A stretch of DNA of 64,000 bases from Aporrectodea caliginosa (GCA_020284085.1 JACEVL010000045.1:3954429-4018428); one strand, 5' to 3'. Positions 38,001 to 47,711 are shown, numbered from the stretch's first letter. Made by a program: numbers and translations. Notes: generated by a model from the letters alone, not told the origin.

Positions 38001-41000
38001 ATATCTAACAGAGGCTAGACACAGTCATAGAGGCATATAGTCAACTAGAGAAAGCTATAGATTATGTTTATCCATCCTGGTATTTAACTCTGACCTCAAT
38101 TTTCCAAAGGTCAATCAATACCAGTTCCATTTGTATGTAAGGCAGCTGCATGAGAGATTCACTTGGCCGTTGATGAAAATTAAGCAACAAAGACAGATCT
38201 ATGTATATACCTACAAATGTCTGGGACAACCACATGAACATGTATAGGCAACCCAACCAATACCTATAAACTGCTATATAATAATGATATGATGGGCCAA
38301 AAACTGAACTTTTACTTTGCTAAGGAATCAGTGTCAGAACATGAAATTAAAACTTAAACATGAATATAATCTGTGCCTGAAAGTAAGTCATGAATGTTTT
38401 GTCTATATAGGCCTACACATAGAGGAGTGGACTTCATGTGGACTACACCTCATGTGGACTTTGAAAATAAGGCAAGACTTTGTTAATGTAGCATCCTAAA
38501 GAGTCAAACAGGAGTTCAGACAATGTAGACATACATTATATCTGCCATTCAGCAGAATATCTTTATAATTAGTTTTCTTCATTCAAAAAGTACCCATTGT
38601 CTTTTCACTTATTATGCATCTATACCAGTATGCCCTCAGCAGAATAGCACGAATAAGTTCTGTGCCATGACACCTATGCAGCAGCACTACAGTTTAGTTT
38701 AGCTCTCCAAACACAAGACATCAGTTTGTTATCTAACTCTGCCATCAGCAATGAGACCAGCGCCACATGATGACAGTCTGTCTGTGCCAACTCCATCAGA
38801 AGTGTGGACTTTGTATGATGATGACAAAGAAACTGCAGCAGGTGAGACAATACACCTGAAATATGATGACGATTCATAATTTCAACCACTGCAGTCCAAC
38901 CATTGCATTGTCAGCCTCGTCTGATAACTGAACCTGAGCCAAATGACTTAGTCAGGGACTTAAACCTATCAAAAATCCAACCAGAATTTACTGGGACCTT
39001 GACTTCAAGGACAGAATCTGAGCACTGGCACAAGCAACTAAGATTTCTGTGTTTTGTATACATCATGAAGATTTGAGTACTTTTGCAAAGATGTTAACAG
39101 ACTGTTTTAGCAAACTCAGTTGAGACTGTGACAAGAAGGTTAACTGTTAATTGATTTGTTAAATTAAGCCTGAATGCTGTATTTTTACATAATTGCATTA
39201 CCATTAGGACAAGCTGTTCACATGAAAGAAGCAAATGCTACCGTAATATGGATCTACTGTTGAAACCCATACAGTCTAGCAAGCATAACTGGAACACATG
39301 TGATGAACTGTAAGCTGTAGCACTTCTTCTGGGTTCACAGCTCAAATATACCAAGAACTGTTGCTTCACTTGTGAATGGGAGAGTTGTGTAGAAGATTTT
39401 CTTACTCTCTCAGGAAGCACGGGCCACTCGATCAAAGTTTGGTGCCAAGCCAAAATAACATTGTACACGAGTAGTGATGTGAGCGTGAAATATTTCATTT
39501 GAAATATTTCATTTCTGAAAGTTTTTTTTGAAATATTTCAATGACAAAAAAAACAACATGTTTTGAAGTATTGGATGCACACAAATTGACACAATGTCTT
39601 GTTTGTGCTGTTCCAATGACATGGTGCTGTTCCAAAGATATGGTCTGTTCTGCAATCGGATATTAACTTTATAATAGCAGACGTTACTTTGCTTGTCATT
39701 GTTTGCACTCTATTTGATCGTAGTCGATGGCAGCCATGATGGATTTCTTGTACACAGTTTCCGTCATCATGCCTATTCCTGGTTTTATTTATGTTGTTTC
39801 ACGAATAAAAGACTTCTTAAATAAACGTACGGTATCATTATTATTATTTAGAATTTCAATCTCTAAGTAGAAAATAATCATTAATCATTAATCATAACCG
39901 AAATTGGGTTTAAAAAAGAAAACTGAAATATTTCAAATAAAACTGAAATATTTCATTGCAATATTTCAACGCCAAAAAAACATGTTTTTTTACATCTCTA
40001 TACACGAGTCATCTGCTGATCTCGAGAAGGTTTTGCTGCCACCTAAGCACATGAAACTATTGAATAACTTTGCCAAAGCAATGAAAACGAAGAGAGCAAA
40101 TGATTCAGATATTTGAGAGAGAAGTATCCACATATAACTGATGCCAAGATAAAAGAAGACATATTTGTACGACGACAGATTAGCATGGATTAGGGAATTG
40201 ATGAAGGATGATGTATCGTGATGAACTCTCAATTTAAAGCAGGCTTTGAAGAATGTTGCTGAAACTTTCTCGGTATGTTCAGCAAGGCCCCAAACTATGT
40301 TCAACCGGTTGACAAGATGCTTAAAGCATTCAAGCTTAAGAAGTACACAATGTCACTGAAAATGCATTTCTTACATTCACATCCAGAATTTTTCCCAGTG
40401 AATTGAGGTGACATTAGTGATGAACATGGCAAAAGATTTCACTAAGACATAGCCAAAATGGAAAACAATACTCGGAGAGATGGCATCCTAGTATGTTGGC
40501 TGACTATTGTTGATCAGTGATTACAGAAACTCTTTACATTGATTACAAAAGCAAATCCGACACAAAATGCTTTTTAGTTTCTGATCCTTTGACAATGCAA
40601 GTACATTGAAACTGAGTGCAATTATATGTGATTTGGTCTATTTCGGTGAATACTATGGGTGCCTGTTTCACATAAATTTTATGTGATAACATTTCTAACA
40701 TCCGCATATTAAGCATAGCAAAACAATTTTTGAAAAGCACACTAAAATTTAACAATTTAGATTTTTTGCATCCAGTGTTTTTTGCACATTGATGATTTTG
40801 AGAGCATGTGAATTGTGCATAATCCTCATATTGTATACATAAACATGCACTTTTTGACCGTTGTAGTAATTTTCAGAAGAGGTTATCATGATTTTAAAAT
40901 TAACCGATCCTTATGGATGAAATGCATTGACAATTTCCAGGTCTCTAAATACCTAACGATGCATTCATAACTGTGCTACATGTGTCATTGATTTTCCAAT

Positions 41001-43670
41001 CATGCATAAATTCATTTGTCAATGTAATTTTATCACAGCTGCAAACATTGATTTTCTATACGTCATCATATAAATTCACCCACAGATAACATAAATCAAC
41101 CCTACAATGGCTGTTGCTTGAGGCACGCCTCCACCTTAACCTTTGCTTAAGATTATCACATATTCCATATTCAACAATAAACTATATTTCTAACTCACAA
41201 TTTTACCTCAATTATTTTCTTCACTTACTTTTTTTAATATATATTGTATTTTTCCAAACTACATGTTGTGCTTACTGGAATTCTAGGTGTGGATCATATT
41301 AAACCGAACCTATGTATGAAATTCAAAAGACCTGGCATACACTCTGCACTGTTGAAAAGATACATTATAAAAAGGAAAAACATCAAAAGTATTCTTGCAG
41401 ATTTTGACTACTGTCCTGCTTAAATACTACAGCTTTTCAGAACCGTTAAAGTCTAAGTGTGGCTGGAAAACTGTAAGACACAAACTGTGTGATGTGAAAG
41501 CACTTTCACTGTAGTCAGCTGTAGTCTACTGCCAGTTGCTTTTGACCAGTTACAACAGGCCACACTGCATTGTGGTTAAGGTTCAAAATGATTGTGATTT
41601 AAAACCAGAAAATTTATGTTTTTGGCTCCTGTAATATCTCCTGTTTCCAGACACTACAGTTAACCATGACAGTCTGTAGCAGCTGCCGTGAAGACCTGGT
41701 AAAGAGGGGCCCATAGAGCAGTTGAGCTGAGCTGGAGTCACTGATTGCCCTGTAAGGCGGTGGAGGTGGTCGGCAGTACTTACTTACTTGCGCTCCATCT
41801 TACTTGCGTGATCTTTGCCGCCCATAGTCGGGTGCCTGCGACGAGGGGTGAGTTCCTTGTTCCACGGACTGCGGCAGTTGTTGGCCCTTCCATTTGGAAT
41901 GACCTTCCACTTAAGCTCGTTTTTTACTTGTGGTGACAGGGTTCTACAAGTCCCTCAAGCCTCTTTTTCTTTAGTCGTGGCTGGGCCGGGAGCGCTCCTG
42001 AGTATGAAGCTATATAAATGCTCTGTGAATGAATGAATTTAATAGTTCTTGTGCAGATCTGCACATCAGGCAACACATCTTCTCCCTCCATCTCTGTCTA
42101 TCACCTGTCCTCTGGCCATGTTAAACAACATCCTCAAGCACCTCAAGTCATCGCTGATGGTCTCTGTCCAATTCTTCTGTGGTCTTTCCCTTCTTCTCTG
42201 CCCCTCAGGTCATCGCATAGCATGAGACATGTAGAATTCTCCTCAGCCACCTATCACGCGCTGCCTCCAGTCTTGCTTTGTTTGCCACTGTTATCATCCA
42301 CGTCTCAGATCGTATAGCACTGTACTCAACACGATGACTTCAGAAAGGTCTTCATATATACTGCAGCCATTGTTCTTCCATATCATTTCAAGCCTCCCAA
42401 CTGCAGCACTACCCTTCCCTATTCATATCCTTACCTCCTTTATCACAAAGTCTGCTGTCTTCTGTTATCAACAAACCCAGGTAGCATGACCTTGTCAGTT
42501 TCATTCCATCTGCCAACCATAATGATATTTTTTCTCTGGGTTGCTTTAAACAACAATTGCTGCAAATGTCTCATTCAGAAAGTGTAAGAATTTTATTTCA
42601 ACAGAACTTTATCCGGTAACAATGTGTATAAAAATCATATACAGTAGGTCCATATAAAGTCGCTAGTGTTCCTACCCCAACACTAGAACAACGGAGATCA
42701 AATTGAATACTAATTAATCAACCCAAATACTGATGTGACTACCATAATATGTAAGTACTGATATTTTTACATTTTCCATTTTTGCATAACTTCATTAATA
42801 TTATAATGATCACGATGCCACCTGTAATATGGAAATTACGGTAACTGCATTCACTAACAACCTGACTATTACTACGTACATGCACCTAACAATATTTCAC
42901 TTGTTTCAGCAAAAATTCATATCACATAGCTTCACATGATCCCACTTTTCTAGCTATATTCAGCAGTCACCAGGGTTGGAATATCAGTGTGAAAATTCAC
43001 TGCAAAGCGCTCATCGCAAAGATCTGCTTTTGCCAGAATACTCTTGATCTCAACACCTTTTAATAACTTCTCAAAAGTCCTAAAACCTGTGTATAAATGG
43101 CTGGCTTAAGATTAAGCTGAAATGTTTCTTGAGAACAGTTTAGTTTTTCAGTGGATGATTATCCCTCAAAGATGGTTAAATGCAGTTAAAAGTTGCTAAA
43201 TATTATCGACATACATACTTTCATCAATAAATGGTTGACCTCACCTTAAGACTGGCATTACAGCAATCTATAATAGGTGTAATAAGAGCAAAAAGACTCA
43301 CCTTAACAACCTCTAGGACTGATCCTGCAGCCACCATGCCATATCCAGCAATGACATAGGGAAAGAAGACCTGTAGAGCTATCTGCCATAACTTCTCTTT
43401 TGATTCCTTGAGTTGTGGTCGGGGCAGGGCGTCCACGGAACTCTCATCACTTCCATCCATGCCACTCTCATCCGAAAGGAGAGGAATCTTTAAATCGCCT
43501 TCTTCAGACAGAACTGAATATTCTTTAATGACTTTTGTGTTGAACTGGTTGTCGCTGTAGACTGTACTGTTGCCAGACTCTGTGACAGTATAACCATTGT
43601 TGCACTGCAACTCTCTGTCTTTATCTAATGTCACTGACGCTAAATCAGCTTTACATTCCCCCATTTCCAT
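22879..43670 (-). CDS. SLC41A: SLC41-family magnesium transporter, 10 coding exons, 505 aa
   Basis: Solute carrier family 41 proteins move Mg2+ across membranes and derive from bacterial MgtE; the vertebrate relatives SLC41A1, A2 and A3 are of similar size. Coding exons, from 5': 43302-43670, 34881-34988, 32181-32252, 31479-31623, 28819-28965, 27821-27968, 26547-26617, 25827-25961, 24647-24798 and 22879-23049. All introns are GT-AG and all phases agree, giving 1518 nt including the stop. Residues 1-90 form a polar, acidic cytosolic N-terminus. About ten membrane segments follow. The two MgtE-like halves show [18 protein letters not shown] (~142-159) with NPDNVATP (~248) in the first, and [16 protein letters not shown] (~354) with [15 protein letters not shown] (~470) in the second. 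The ATG at 43670 is the first after an in-frame stop. Introns are full of transposons but no exon is damaged. Which paralogue it is cannot be told. Confidence 0.93.
23362..24404. mobile_element. 1.04-kb foldback (palindromic) element in the last SLC41 intron
   Basis: Left arm 23362-23880 and right arm 23900-24404 are long inverted copies. They start GTGTCCAGAAAAATGAC at the left and end with its complement at the right, and meet at AAAAGGTCAATTT / AAATTGACCTTTTTG near 23890. Similarity is high near the outer ends and lower in the middle. There is no ORF and no clear target duplication. Transcribed in the intron, it would form a very long hairpin. Confidence 0.85.
24515..24595 (-). repeat. tRNA-derived SINE head
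   Basis: On the minus strand GCAGTAGTTTAGTGGTTAGC resembles an A box, and AGAGTTCAAATCC a B box, with the usual spacing. It lies between exons 9 and 10. Confidence 0.55.
24647..24798 (-). CDS. SLC41A: SLC41 coding exon 9
   Basis: Phase 1 to 0: [19 protein letters not shown] and [12 protein letters not shown], two membrane segments. Acceptor TTTCTCTGCCTAG, donor CAG|GTCAGG. Confidence 0.92.
25827..25961 (-). CDS. SLC41A: SLC41 coding exon 8
   Basis: Phase 1 to 1: [15 protein letters not shown], the second-half counterpart of the exon 2 motif, then [12 protein letters not shown]. Acceptor TTAATGTCAG, donor AAAAG|GTATGT. Confidence 0.93.
25980..26300. repeat. Degenerate ~40-bp tandem repeat in intron
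   Basis: Recurring words ACCATATCTAGAAAA and ATCACCAAAATAC at about 40-bp spacing, strongly diverged. It lies between exons 7 and 8. Confidence 0.5.
26547..26617 (-). CDS. SLC41A: SLC41 coding exon 7
   Basis: 71-nt exon, phase 2 to 1: [10 protein letters not shown] through FQPVING. It joins to the GG of exon 8. Donor ATG|GTAAAT. Confidence 0.92.
27316..27555. repeat. 40-bp minisatellite, six copies
   Basis: Six head-to-tail units of 40 bp (ACACCAACCATCAATGTTAG plus GAGGAGGTCCAGTGGATAGT). The first has two changes and the rest are identical by eye. A diverged seventh follows. It lies between exons 6 and 7. There are no spacers, so it is not a CRISPR. Confidence 0.95.
27821..27968 (-). CDS. 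SLC41A: SLC41 coding exon 6
   Basis: Phase 1 to 2. Membrane segment [17 protein letters not shown] then [14 protein letters not shown], the conserved YSGW-P motif that opens the second half. Donor CAG|GTCAGA. Confidence 0.92.
28220..28295 (-). repeat. tRNA-derived SINE head
   Basis: The minus strand has GTGGGTTCAAACCC (B box) preceded by AGCTCCTCTGATCTG, like the D-arm side of a tRNA. Probably a SINE; the body may extend toward 28085. Confidence 0.45.
28819..28965 (-). CDS. SLC41A: SLC41 coding exon 5
   Basis: Phase 1 to 1. Contains [16 protein letters not shown], the first of two PDN...P...GD motifs diagnostic of the family. Acceptor TTGTTCCAG, donor TTG|GTATGT. Confidence 0.93.
29557..29821 (+). 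mobile_element. tRNA-derived SINE with duplicated head and LINE-like tail
   Basis: GCGGTGGTGTAGAGGT (A box) and GGGTTCGAATCC (B box) form the tRNA-like head. A second head segment with TTCGGTGCCTTGCA and GGGTTCGAATCT follows at once. The central part has CTGGGCAAGTCCTTCACTGC, similar to conserved cores of animal SINEs. The tail CTTGAAGGGGCGCTATATAA with an A-rich end matches the LINE ends at 18085 and 36740. It is in an SLC41 intron, antisense to the gene. Confidence 0.75.
29863..31005. mobile_element. Non-autonomous hAT element, 1143 bp
   Basis: The ends are TAGGGCTGTCAA and its inverted copy TTGACAGCCCTA. They are flanked by a perfect 8-bp target duplication CTGGTAGA (29855-29862 and 31006-31013). 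GC-rich GGGCCCGGGC tracts sit just inside both ends. No transposase is recognisable. It lies in the intron between exons 4 and 5. Confidence 0.9.
30467..30650. repeat. 92-bp tandem duplication inside the hAT element
   Basis: Two adjacent 92-bp copies starting CCGATATAGCGATC, differing by about two bases (GCCGACGG versus GCCGGCGG and the last bases). The repeated peptide seen in a minus frame here comes from this duplication. Confidence 0.9.
31479..31623 (-). CDS. SLC41A: SLC41 coding exon 4
   Basis: Phase 0 to 1. Membrane segments beginning [19 protein letters not shown] and ending [12 protein letters not shown]. Donor TTAG|GTTAGT. Confidence 0.92.
31781..31848. repeat. Dispersed repeat, copy 1
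   Basis: Shares with 32537-32604 the 43-bp stretch from CTATATAAATGTGCAATTAT to TACCTGTCAAGTTT without change by eye, plus a less similar 25-bp part before it. It carries the CTATATAAAT word of the local LINE/SINE tails. It lies between SLC41 exons 3 and 4. Confidence 0.7.
32181..32252 (-). CDS. SLC41A: SLC41 coding exon 3
   Basis: 24 codons, phase 0 to 0: ANLGHMDT through NLALIQ, matching the loop after the first motif in SLC41 proteins. Acceptor TTGTTTCAG, donor CAG|GTACAG. Confidence 0.92.
32537..32604. repeat. Dispersed repeat, copy 2
   Basis: Partner of 31781-31848, in the same orientation 756 bp away, on the other side of SLC41 exon 3. Confidence 0.7.
32858..34375 (-). mobile_element. 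5'-truncated LINE with open RT frame
   Basis: The body runs on the minus strand from a sharp 5' end at 34375, next to a palindrome, to a 3' simple tail (GATTT)n at 32858-32876. The coding part is uninterrupted. It is in SLC41 intron 2, in the same orientation as the gene. Confidence 0.8.
33215..34375 (-). CDS. Non-LTR retrotransposon reverse transcriptase (partial, 386 codons)
   Basis: Open from 34375 to a TGA at 33215; a stop directly precedes the open part, so the true start is lost. The frame has [11 protein letters not shown] (RT block A), [18 protein letters not shown] (block B), FADDTNVF (catalytic FADD, block C) and the C-terminal [15 protein letters not shown] typical of CR1/Jockey-like elements. 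The endonuclease and N-terminal RT part are missing by 5' truncation, so it cannot move by itself. Lack of stops suggests a recent insertion. The exact clade is not assigned. Confidence 0.85.
   Translation of the reverse strand, partial: DRISNAIDRNEYSLGIFFDLAKAFDTVDHGILLSKLERYGIRGNQLQWFKSYLENRSQCVYCNGSLSDLKTIKFGVPQGSNLGPLLFLIYINDLPNVSSKLYFILFADDTNVFYSHSSLETLFQIVNEELTLAANWFCANKLTLNLDKTNYILFKSHRKPCPSQYPILSINGTPLSRVESTKFLGVYVDQHLTWKDHIKCISSKIAKNTGIIARTAYLLPPSVRIKLYYTLVYPYLAYCNLIWASTYTTRLHRLIILQKRVIRIVAGAAYGSHTAPLFYKFNILKFEQIKLYQTGEFMYRYDHGLLPAVYKGFFSLTSEIHSHSTRNSRNYRYIFARTNSRLFSVRATGPSIWNNIPQGIRQSPTLVLFKKKLRTYLIGVNNNVSG
34376..34412. repeat. Perfect 17-bp inverted repeat at the LINE 5' junction
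   Basis: Arms TTATCACCTCCTCATGT and its exact complement with a 3-bp loop CAC. It begins at the base after the last LINE-coding base. Confidence 0.9.
34881..34988 (-). CDS. SLC41A: SLC41 coding exon 2
   Basis: 36 codons, phase 0 to 0, starting [10 protein letters not shown] and including [18 protein letters not shown], the first-half MgtE motif. Acceptor TTTCTCTAG, donor CAG|GTGAGT. Confidence 0.93.
35895..36784 (+). pseudogene. L2/CR1-type LINE 3' part
   Basis: The frame reads [31 protein letters not shown], then [13 protein letters not shown] and, after a frame change, [14 protein letters not shown]. These are the post-RT blocks of L2/CR1 ORF2. The 3' end has CCTTGAAGAGGCGCTATAAA then (ATTG)n. 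It is in SLC41 intron 1, antisense to the gene, with frameshifts. Confidence 0.75.
37501..39001. mobile_element. 1.5-kb element with long (~150 bp) terminal inverted repeats
   Basis: 37501-37645 and 38828-39001 are inverted copies (CAAGGTCCCAGT at the outer ends; GAATCGTCATCATATTTCAG and CAGCAGGTGAGACAAT inside). No transposase frame is visible between them and no target duplication is clear. It is in SLC41 intron 1. Confidence 0.7.
39200..40560 (+). pseudogene. Decayed transposon-type gene split by a hAT insertion
   Basis: Left of the hAT element the frame reads [17 protein letters not shown]. Right of it come [28 protein letters not shown] and, in other frames, [15 protein letters not shown] and [10 protein letters not shown] recall these as parts of a repeated protein family found in many arthropod and other genomes, probably transposon-encoded; its superfamily I do not know. 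Many stops and shifts. Confidence 0.6.
39472..40000 (+). mobile_element. Non-autonomous hAT element, 529 bp, 8-bp target duplication
   Basis: Starts TAGTGATGTGA and ends TACATCTCTA. Flanked by TACACGAG on both sides (39464-39471, 40001-40008). Subterminal GAAATATTTCA palindromes recur several times near both ends. It is a relative of 45692-46650, which is inserted in the opposite orientation. Confidence 0.92.
41751..42036 (+). pseudogene. LINE 3' end with many small deletions
   Basis: Collinear with 17803-18133 (GCGACGAGGGGTGAGTTCC, GTGGCTGGGCCGGGAGCGC and the GAATGAATGA tail) but missing several short blocks of about 5-30 bp. Non-coding now. Confidence 0.75.
42050..42480 (-). pseudogene. 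LINE RT C-terminal fragment
   Basis: The minus strand reads [27 protein letters not shown] and further, with stops: the region after the RT domain of a LINE. Confidence 0.55.
43302..43670 (-). CDS. SLC41A: SLC41 coding exon 1
   Basis: Residues 1-123: polar N-terminus (acidic SDESG and DGSDESS runs), then the first membrane segment [19 protein letters not shown]. Donor AAG|GTGAGT; phase 0. An in-frame TGA precedes the ATG, and a GTG lies two codons upstream of it. The same exon probably begins at 43766 after a strong acceptor (TTTTGTCTTTTCAG), giving a 96-nt leader and so at least one further upstream non-coding exon. Confidence 0.93.
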
Positions 43671-45214
43671 AGTCACAAATTCTCTGAACTTTCACACAAC
43701 AAAGGCCGTTAAAATGATCCAGATTCTTTTAATTCTTGAAGATCTGAAACTGTAAAAATATGCAACCTGAAAAGACAAAAAAAATTAAACCTGTTTCATT
43801 TACATAATATACAAATAGAATACATACAGAATACATAACACAAAAGCAAAATACAAACACTGTAACTAGAAATCTATAAAACTTTCTGTCCATAAAAATG
43901 TTTTGCTTAATAGTCTGAGGCTAAAAAGGTCAAGCATATTCTTTCTGACTGACAGCATCAACCAAGATTGTAATGCTACCTGGCATTTAAATCTGTGGAG
44001 GAAAATGCAGGATCAATGGATCACACACCCAATTCTGCCAAGGCAAGAACAGACTCGGACCTTGTGTCAACACTAGTCAAGAGTGAGAAAATTAAGAAAG
44101 ACATATGCTAATAATTGTGACTTAAATGTATCAACAGAAAACCTGGATCATACAACCAGTAACTAGGCTCCTATGAACAGGTTTAGGGTGACAGACCTCA
44201 ATCTCCAATCAGTGAAAAACAATCTACATAATGATGGGATGGTATTAAAATCCATACTCTACACATCAGTGTCAGAGTCTCAAGGAAGTTGTCAAAACTT
44301 CATTTTTCAAATGGTCATCAATCTCTTTATGTTTCCTAACTCTATCATGCAGTATAAAAGTAAATTCCCCAAAGTGGCCGGAAGTAAGGGAACCAGCTTT
44401 GACATAAATAAATCAAACGTTAATTAGAGCAATAAAAAAGCTACAATTTTCCCAGTGGTTACTTATACCATAGTTGCAGAGATTTTGGTCCATTTCAATC
44501 CTCAAGTTTAAAAACATTGTATCTCATCAACTTCTGAAGATTATTTAAAGTGTAAACATGAAAGTTGTTTAGAAATGAATTTTGGCATTTAATTGTAAAA
44601 TTTTGCGTGCTTGTGTTTTTTAGAGATGCATTCTGGCAATGTTGAAATAAATATATGTTAATATTATATATGATATAATTAAATATTTGCAGCTAATATT
44701 AGATCTCATTTAAAACTACAGAGTCAAGCGACTGTCTTTTCTATTGCTGGTCTGGTATATAAACGATTGTTTTTAAATGCCACTTCAGCCTTTTGATAAT
44801 CACTTCACAATCTGGGTGGTATGCAAATCTCCACTGGTCATTGACAGTTAGGTTGAGGTGGTGGAACTTGGATGTGGTTAGAGCGGACAGAGAGCAAAGT
44901 CGTGGATGGCTTTGCCTTTTAGGTGAAGAGCTTAAAAATTTTATCTGAAACTTTTTGCATGAAATTAAATATCTCAAGCCATGCATCTTCAGGTAAAGTT
45001 TTATGATGTCCAGTAACTGTTGCAGAGGTATTTTACAATTACATATAAGAAAAGTTGTAAACCCGCCTATGTCTGCTTTTTGTACAAATGAGCATTGCCA
45101 GCTTAGTGCTAGTTGCTAGCAAAATATCAGTGTGGAATTAGATTCAATCACAATATGAGCCATAGAATTCCTATAGAACTACACAAATATATAAATCAGA
45201 TGCCAAGCAATGTT

Positions 45215-45318
45215 TTCATCAATCCCATTTCCATTTATGGAAATAATTTTTTTCATCAATCCAGCTTCCATTTTAAAGTAACAATATGAAATAATTTGGC
45301 AACTTAAAATCGGTTTAA
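45215..45318 (+). mobile_element. Right-end fragment of the minisatellite-core element
   Basis: Contains two CATCAATCC...TTCCATTT units, then TTAAAGTAACAATATGAAATA and TTTGGCAACTTAAAA, collinear with the right end of 47218-47711. The left part is missing. Confidence 0.65.
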
Positions 45319-45691
45319 CCCCATCTAATGGACCTTCACGACGCCAGGAAACTTACACACTAATCCTTTGCCCACGATACTTTGCTTGTCCACTTGTAAA
45401 CAAATGGTCGTTGTATTCGCAGCCATTTGGCGTGTTGATGCGGTACTAAGACGGAGCTATATAAATTTGTAATTTTCAAGCATCACCGAATAAATCCGGG
45501 CGAAATATCGGGGACGCACAGTTTATGGTAGTATAACGTATATTTAGGCCTTTGCTGCCATCGGCCGGAGCGAACGAGCCTGGTGCGCCGTGATTGGGCG
45601 GTTTAATAGGGACGTGGAGTATAGTTTAGATGAGTTTCACCATATCGGGATATCCCGAATATGCTTGGGAACTATCAACACCTGGCGGTAA

Positions 45692-46650
45692 TAGAGATGT
45701 AAATACACATGTTTTTTGGCGTTGAAATATTTCAATGAAATATTTCAGTTTTATTAATATTTCAGTTTTCTTTGAAACATTTGAAATTATTTTTTCTTTA
45801 CATTTTACAACTAATTACAACCATAATAACAGTTTATTTATTTCTCTCATATTACATATTATATGCATTATTGTGTTAGTGATGACCATCCTCGAGATAC
45901 TCAATTTATTTCTAATTACCTGTTTTTAAGAATGACTTTTATGAGAGTTACATTATATGTTGAAAAACATATTTTATTCACCAAATGTCACAAATTACAG
46001 TTTGATCTAATAAAGTAGATGTTATTGTTCATTGTTATGCTTAACATTTATTATTATTTGTATCACTTGTTTTGTCATAAATGAAATAAATGTGATTTTA
46101 GCTAAATTCTGCTAGCCTAGGACACAGTCAATCGTATAGAATTCGAAACACTTTAGTGACTTTACAAGACAAATTATAAATCACAAATACTATGTCAACT
46201 AGACTCGATAATAATCCGGCGAACAAAATTTTACAAAAAGTTCTAAGAATAGAACTTAGAACACAAACATAAATAGTACTATCAGTCAGACAGAGTAAAC
46301 CATCATTAATAGTAATTATACTGCTAAAATCTGTCAGTTACAAGATTTCCTCATTGTTATTCATCATCGTCCATGTCATCATCTTTGTTGTCATCGTCAA
46401 CATCATCATTGTCGCTATCATCATAACTGTCACTGTCATCATCATCACTGGCATCTTCACTGTCATCATAGTTTTCATGGCCTTCATCATCGACATTGTC
46501 ACCGTCTTTGTCATTATCATTATCATCATCATTGTGTGCATCCAATACTTTGCAAAAAAACATGTTGTTTTTTTTGGTCATTGAAATATTTCAAAAAAAA
46601 CTGTCAGAAATGAAATATTTCAAATGAAATATTTCACGCTCACATCACTA
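45692..46650 (-). mobile_element. Non-autonomous hAT element, 959 bp, 8-bp target duplication
   Basis: Starts TAGAGATGTAAA and ends CACATCACTA, i.e. inverted relative to 39472-40000. Flanked by GGCGGTAA on both sides (45684-45691, 46651-46658). GAAATATTTCA palindromes recur near both ends. The inner part differs from its relative and contains an ATC-rich stretch. Confidence 0.92.
46354..46540. repeat. Degenerate (ATC)n stretch inside the hAT element
   Basis: About 180 bp of CATCATC, GTCATCA and similar words. It produces M/T-rich, I/V-rich and D-rich frames that are not genes. Confidence 0.85.
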
Positions 46651-47217
46651 GGCGGTAAATACAGTCGCAAGAGCATGTGGAAAGCTATTGGAAGCGGGCA
46701 AAACGTGGTGGAAACAGTAACGCCAACGTCAGCCTATACAGAGGACTCGAATAACGCCCGCTACGCAATTGCTCAACTAATATTATAATAATAATAAGAA
46801 TAATTATAATAAAATATATTCTTTATTAATTCAAACTGACAAGTACGCAGGATGATTACAATTCAGTATGAACGTATGATCACAAGTTATTACAGGAGTC
46901 GAATTTAACTATGCAGCAGCCATGCAAGGCGCCCATCACGTCCTACATCTCATTTTACCAATGCGCCATCTCGCGAATGATAGGCTGAGTGGACCCTTGG
47001 GAGGGTTGCGGGAAGCGATCCCCTATCCTACTGCTCTTCGCGCCAGTGATGTCACCTTACTCTATGGACCCCCGCCCAATGCAACGGAGGGTTGCTTGCC
47101 AGGTTTTTTAATGACGACACTAACCATGACCCTGACCCTAACCGACCCTCACGACGCCTAAACTATGCCTAAAGTGCTTCAATATTCAATATTATTACTA
47201 TACATTATTTTTACTTC

Positions 47218-47711
47218 GGTAAAGTCGTAGTTTACGTTGCTAAATTATTCTAATGTCTTCAATGCCGTTTGGTAAGTAAGCAGTCTACCTATGTGCATGT
47301 TAACTATCATCAATCCACCTTCCATTTCATCGAGAAATATTTTCATCAATCCAACTTCCATTTAATTGGAAAAAATTACTTTTATCAATCCAACTTCTAT
47401 TTGACGAAGAAATATTTTTCATCAATGGAACTTTTATTTAAGGAAAGATATATGCTCATGGATCCAGCTTCTAATTACGGAAACAATTATTTTCATCAAT
47501 CCAGCTTCTATTGAATCGAAAACTTAATTTCATCCATCCAGCTTCTATTTACGGAAAAATTATTTCGATCAATCCAACTTCAATTTTGAACACAGGATTG
47601 TTTTCTCATCAATCCCACTTCCATTTAGGGAAACAATTTTTTTCATCAATCCAGCTTCCATGTTAAAGTGACAATATCAAATAATTTAGCAACGTAAACT
47701 ACGACTTTACC
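47218..47711. mobile_element. 494-bp element with perfect inverted ends, 8-bp target duplication and minisatellite core
   Basis: The first 32 bases (GGTAAAGTCGTAGTTTACGT and onward) are the exact complement of the last 32. It is flanked by TTTACTTC at 47210-47217 and 47712-47719. Inside are about nine diverged copies of a ~40-45-bp unit containing TTTTCATCAATCCAACTTC. An 8-bp duplication suggests hAT, P or a similar superfamily. Relatives are at 13249-13686 and 45215-45318. Confidence 0.92.

Noticed and set aside
46338..46584. Acidic (D/N-rich) and M/T-rich frames
   Set aside because: They translate a degenerate ATC repeat inside a hAT element.
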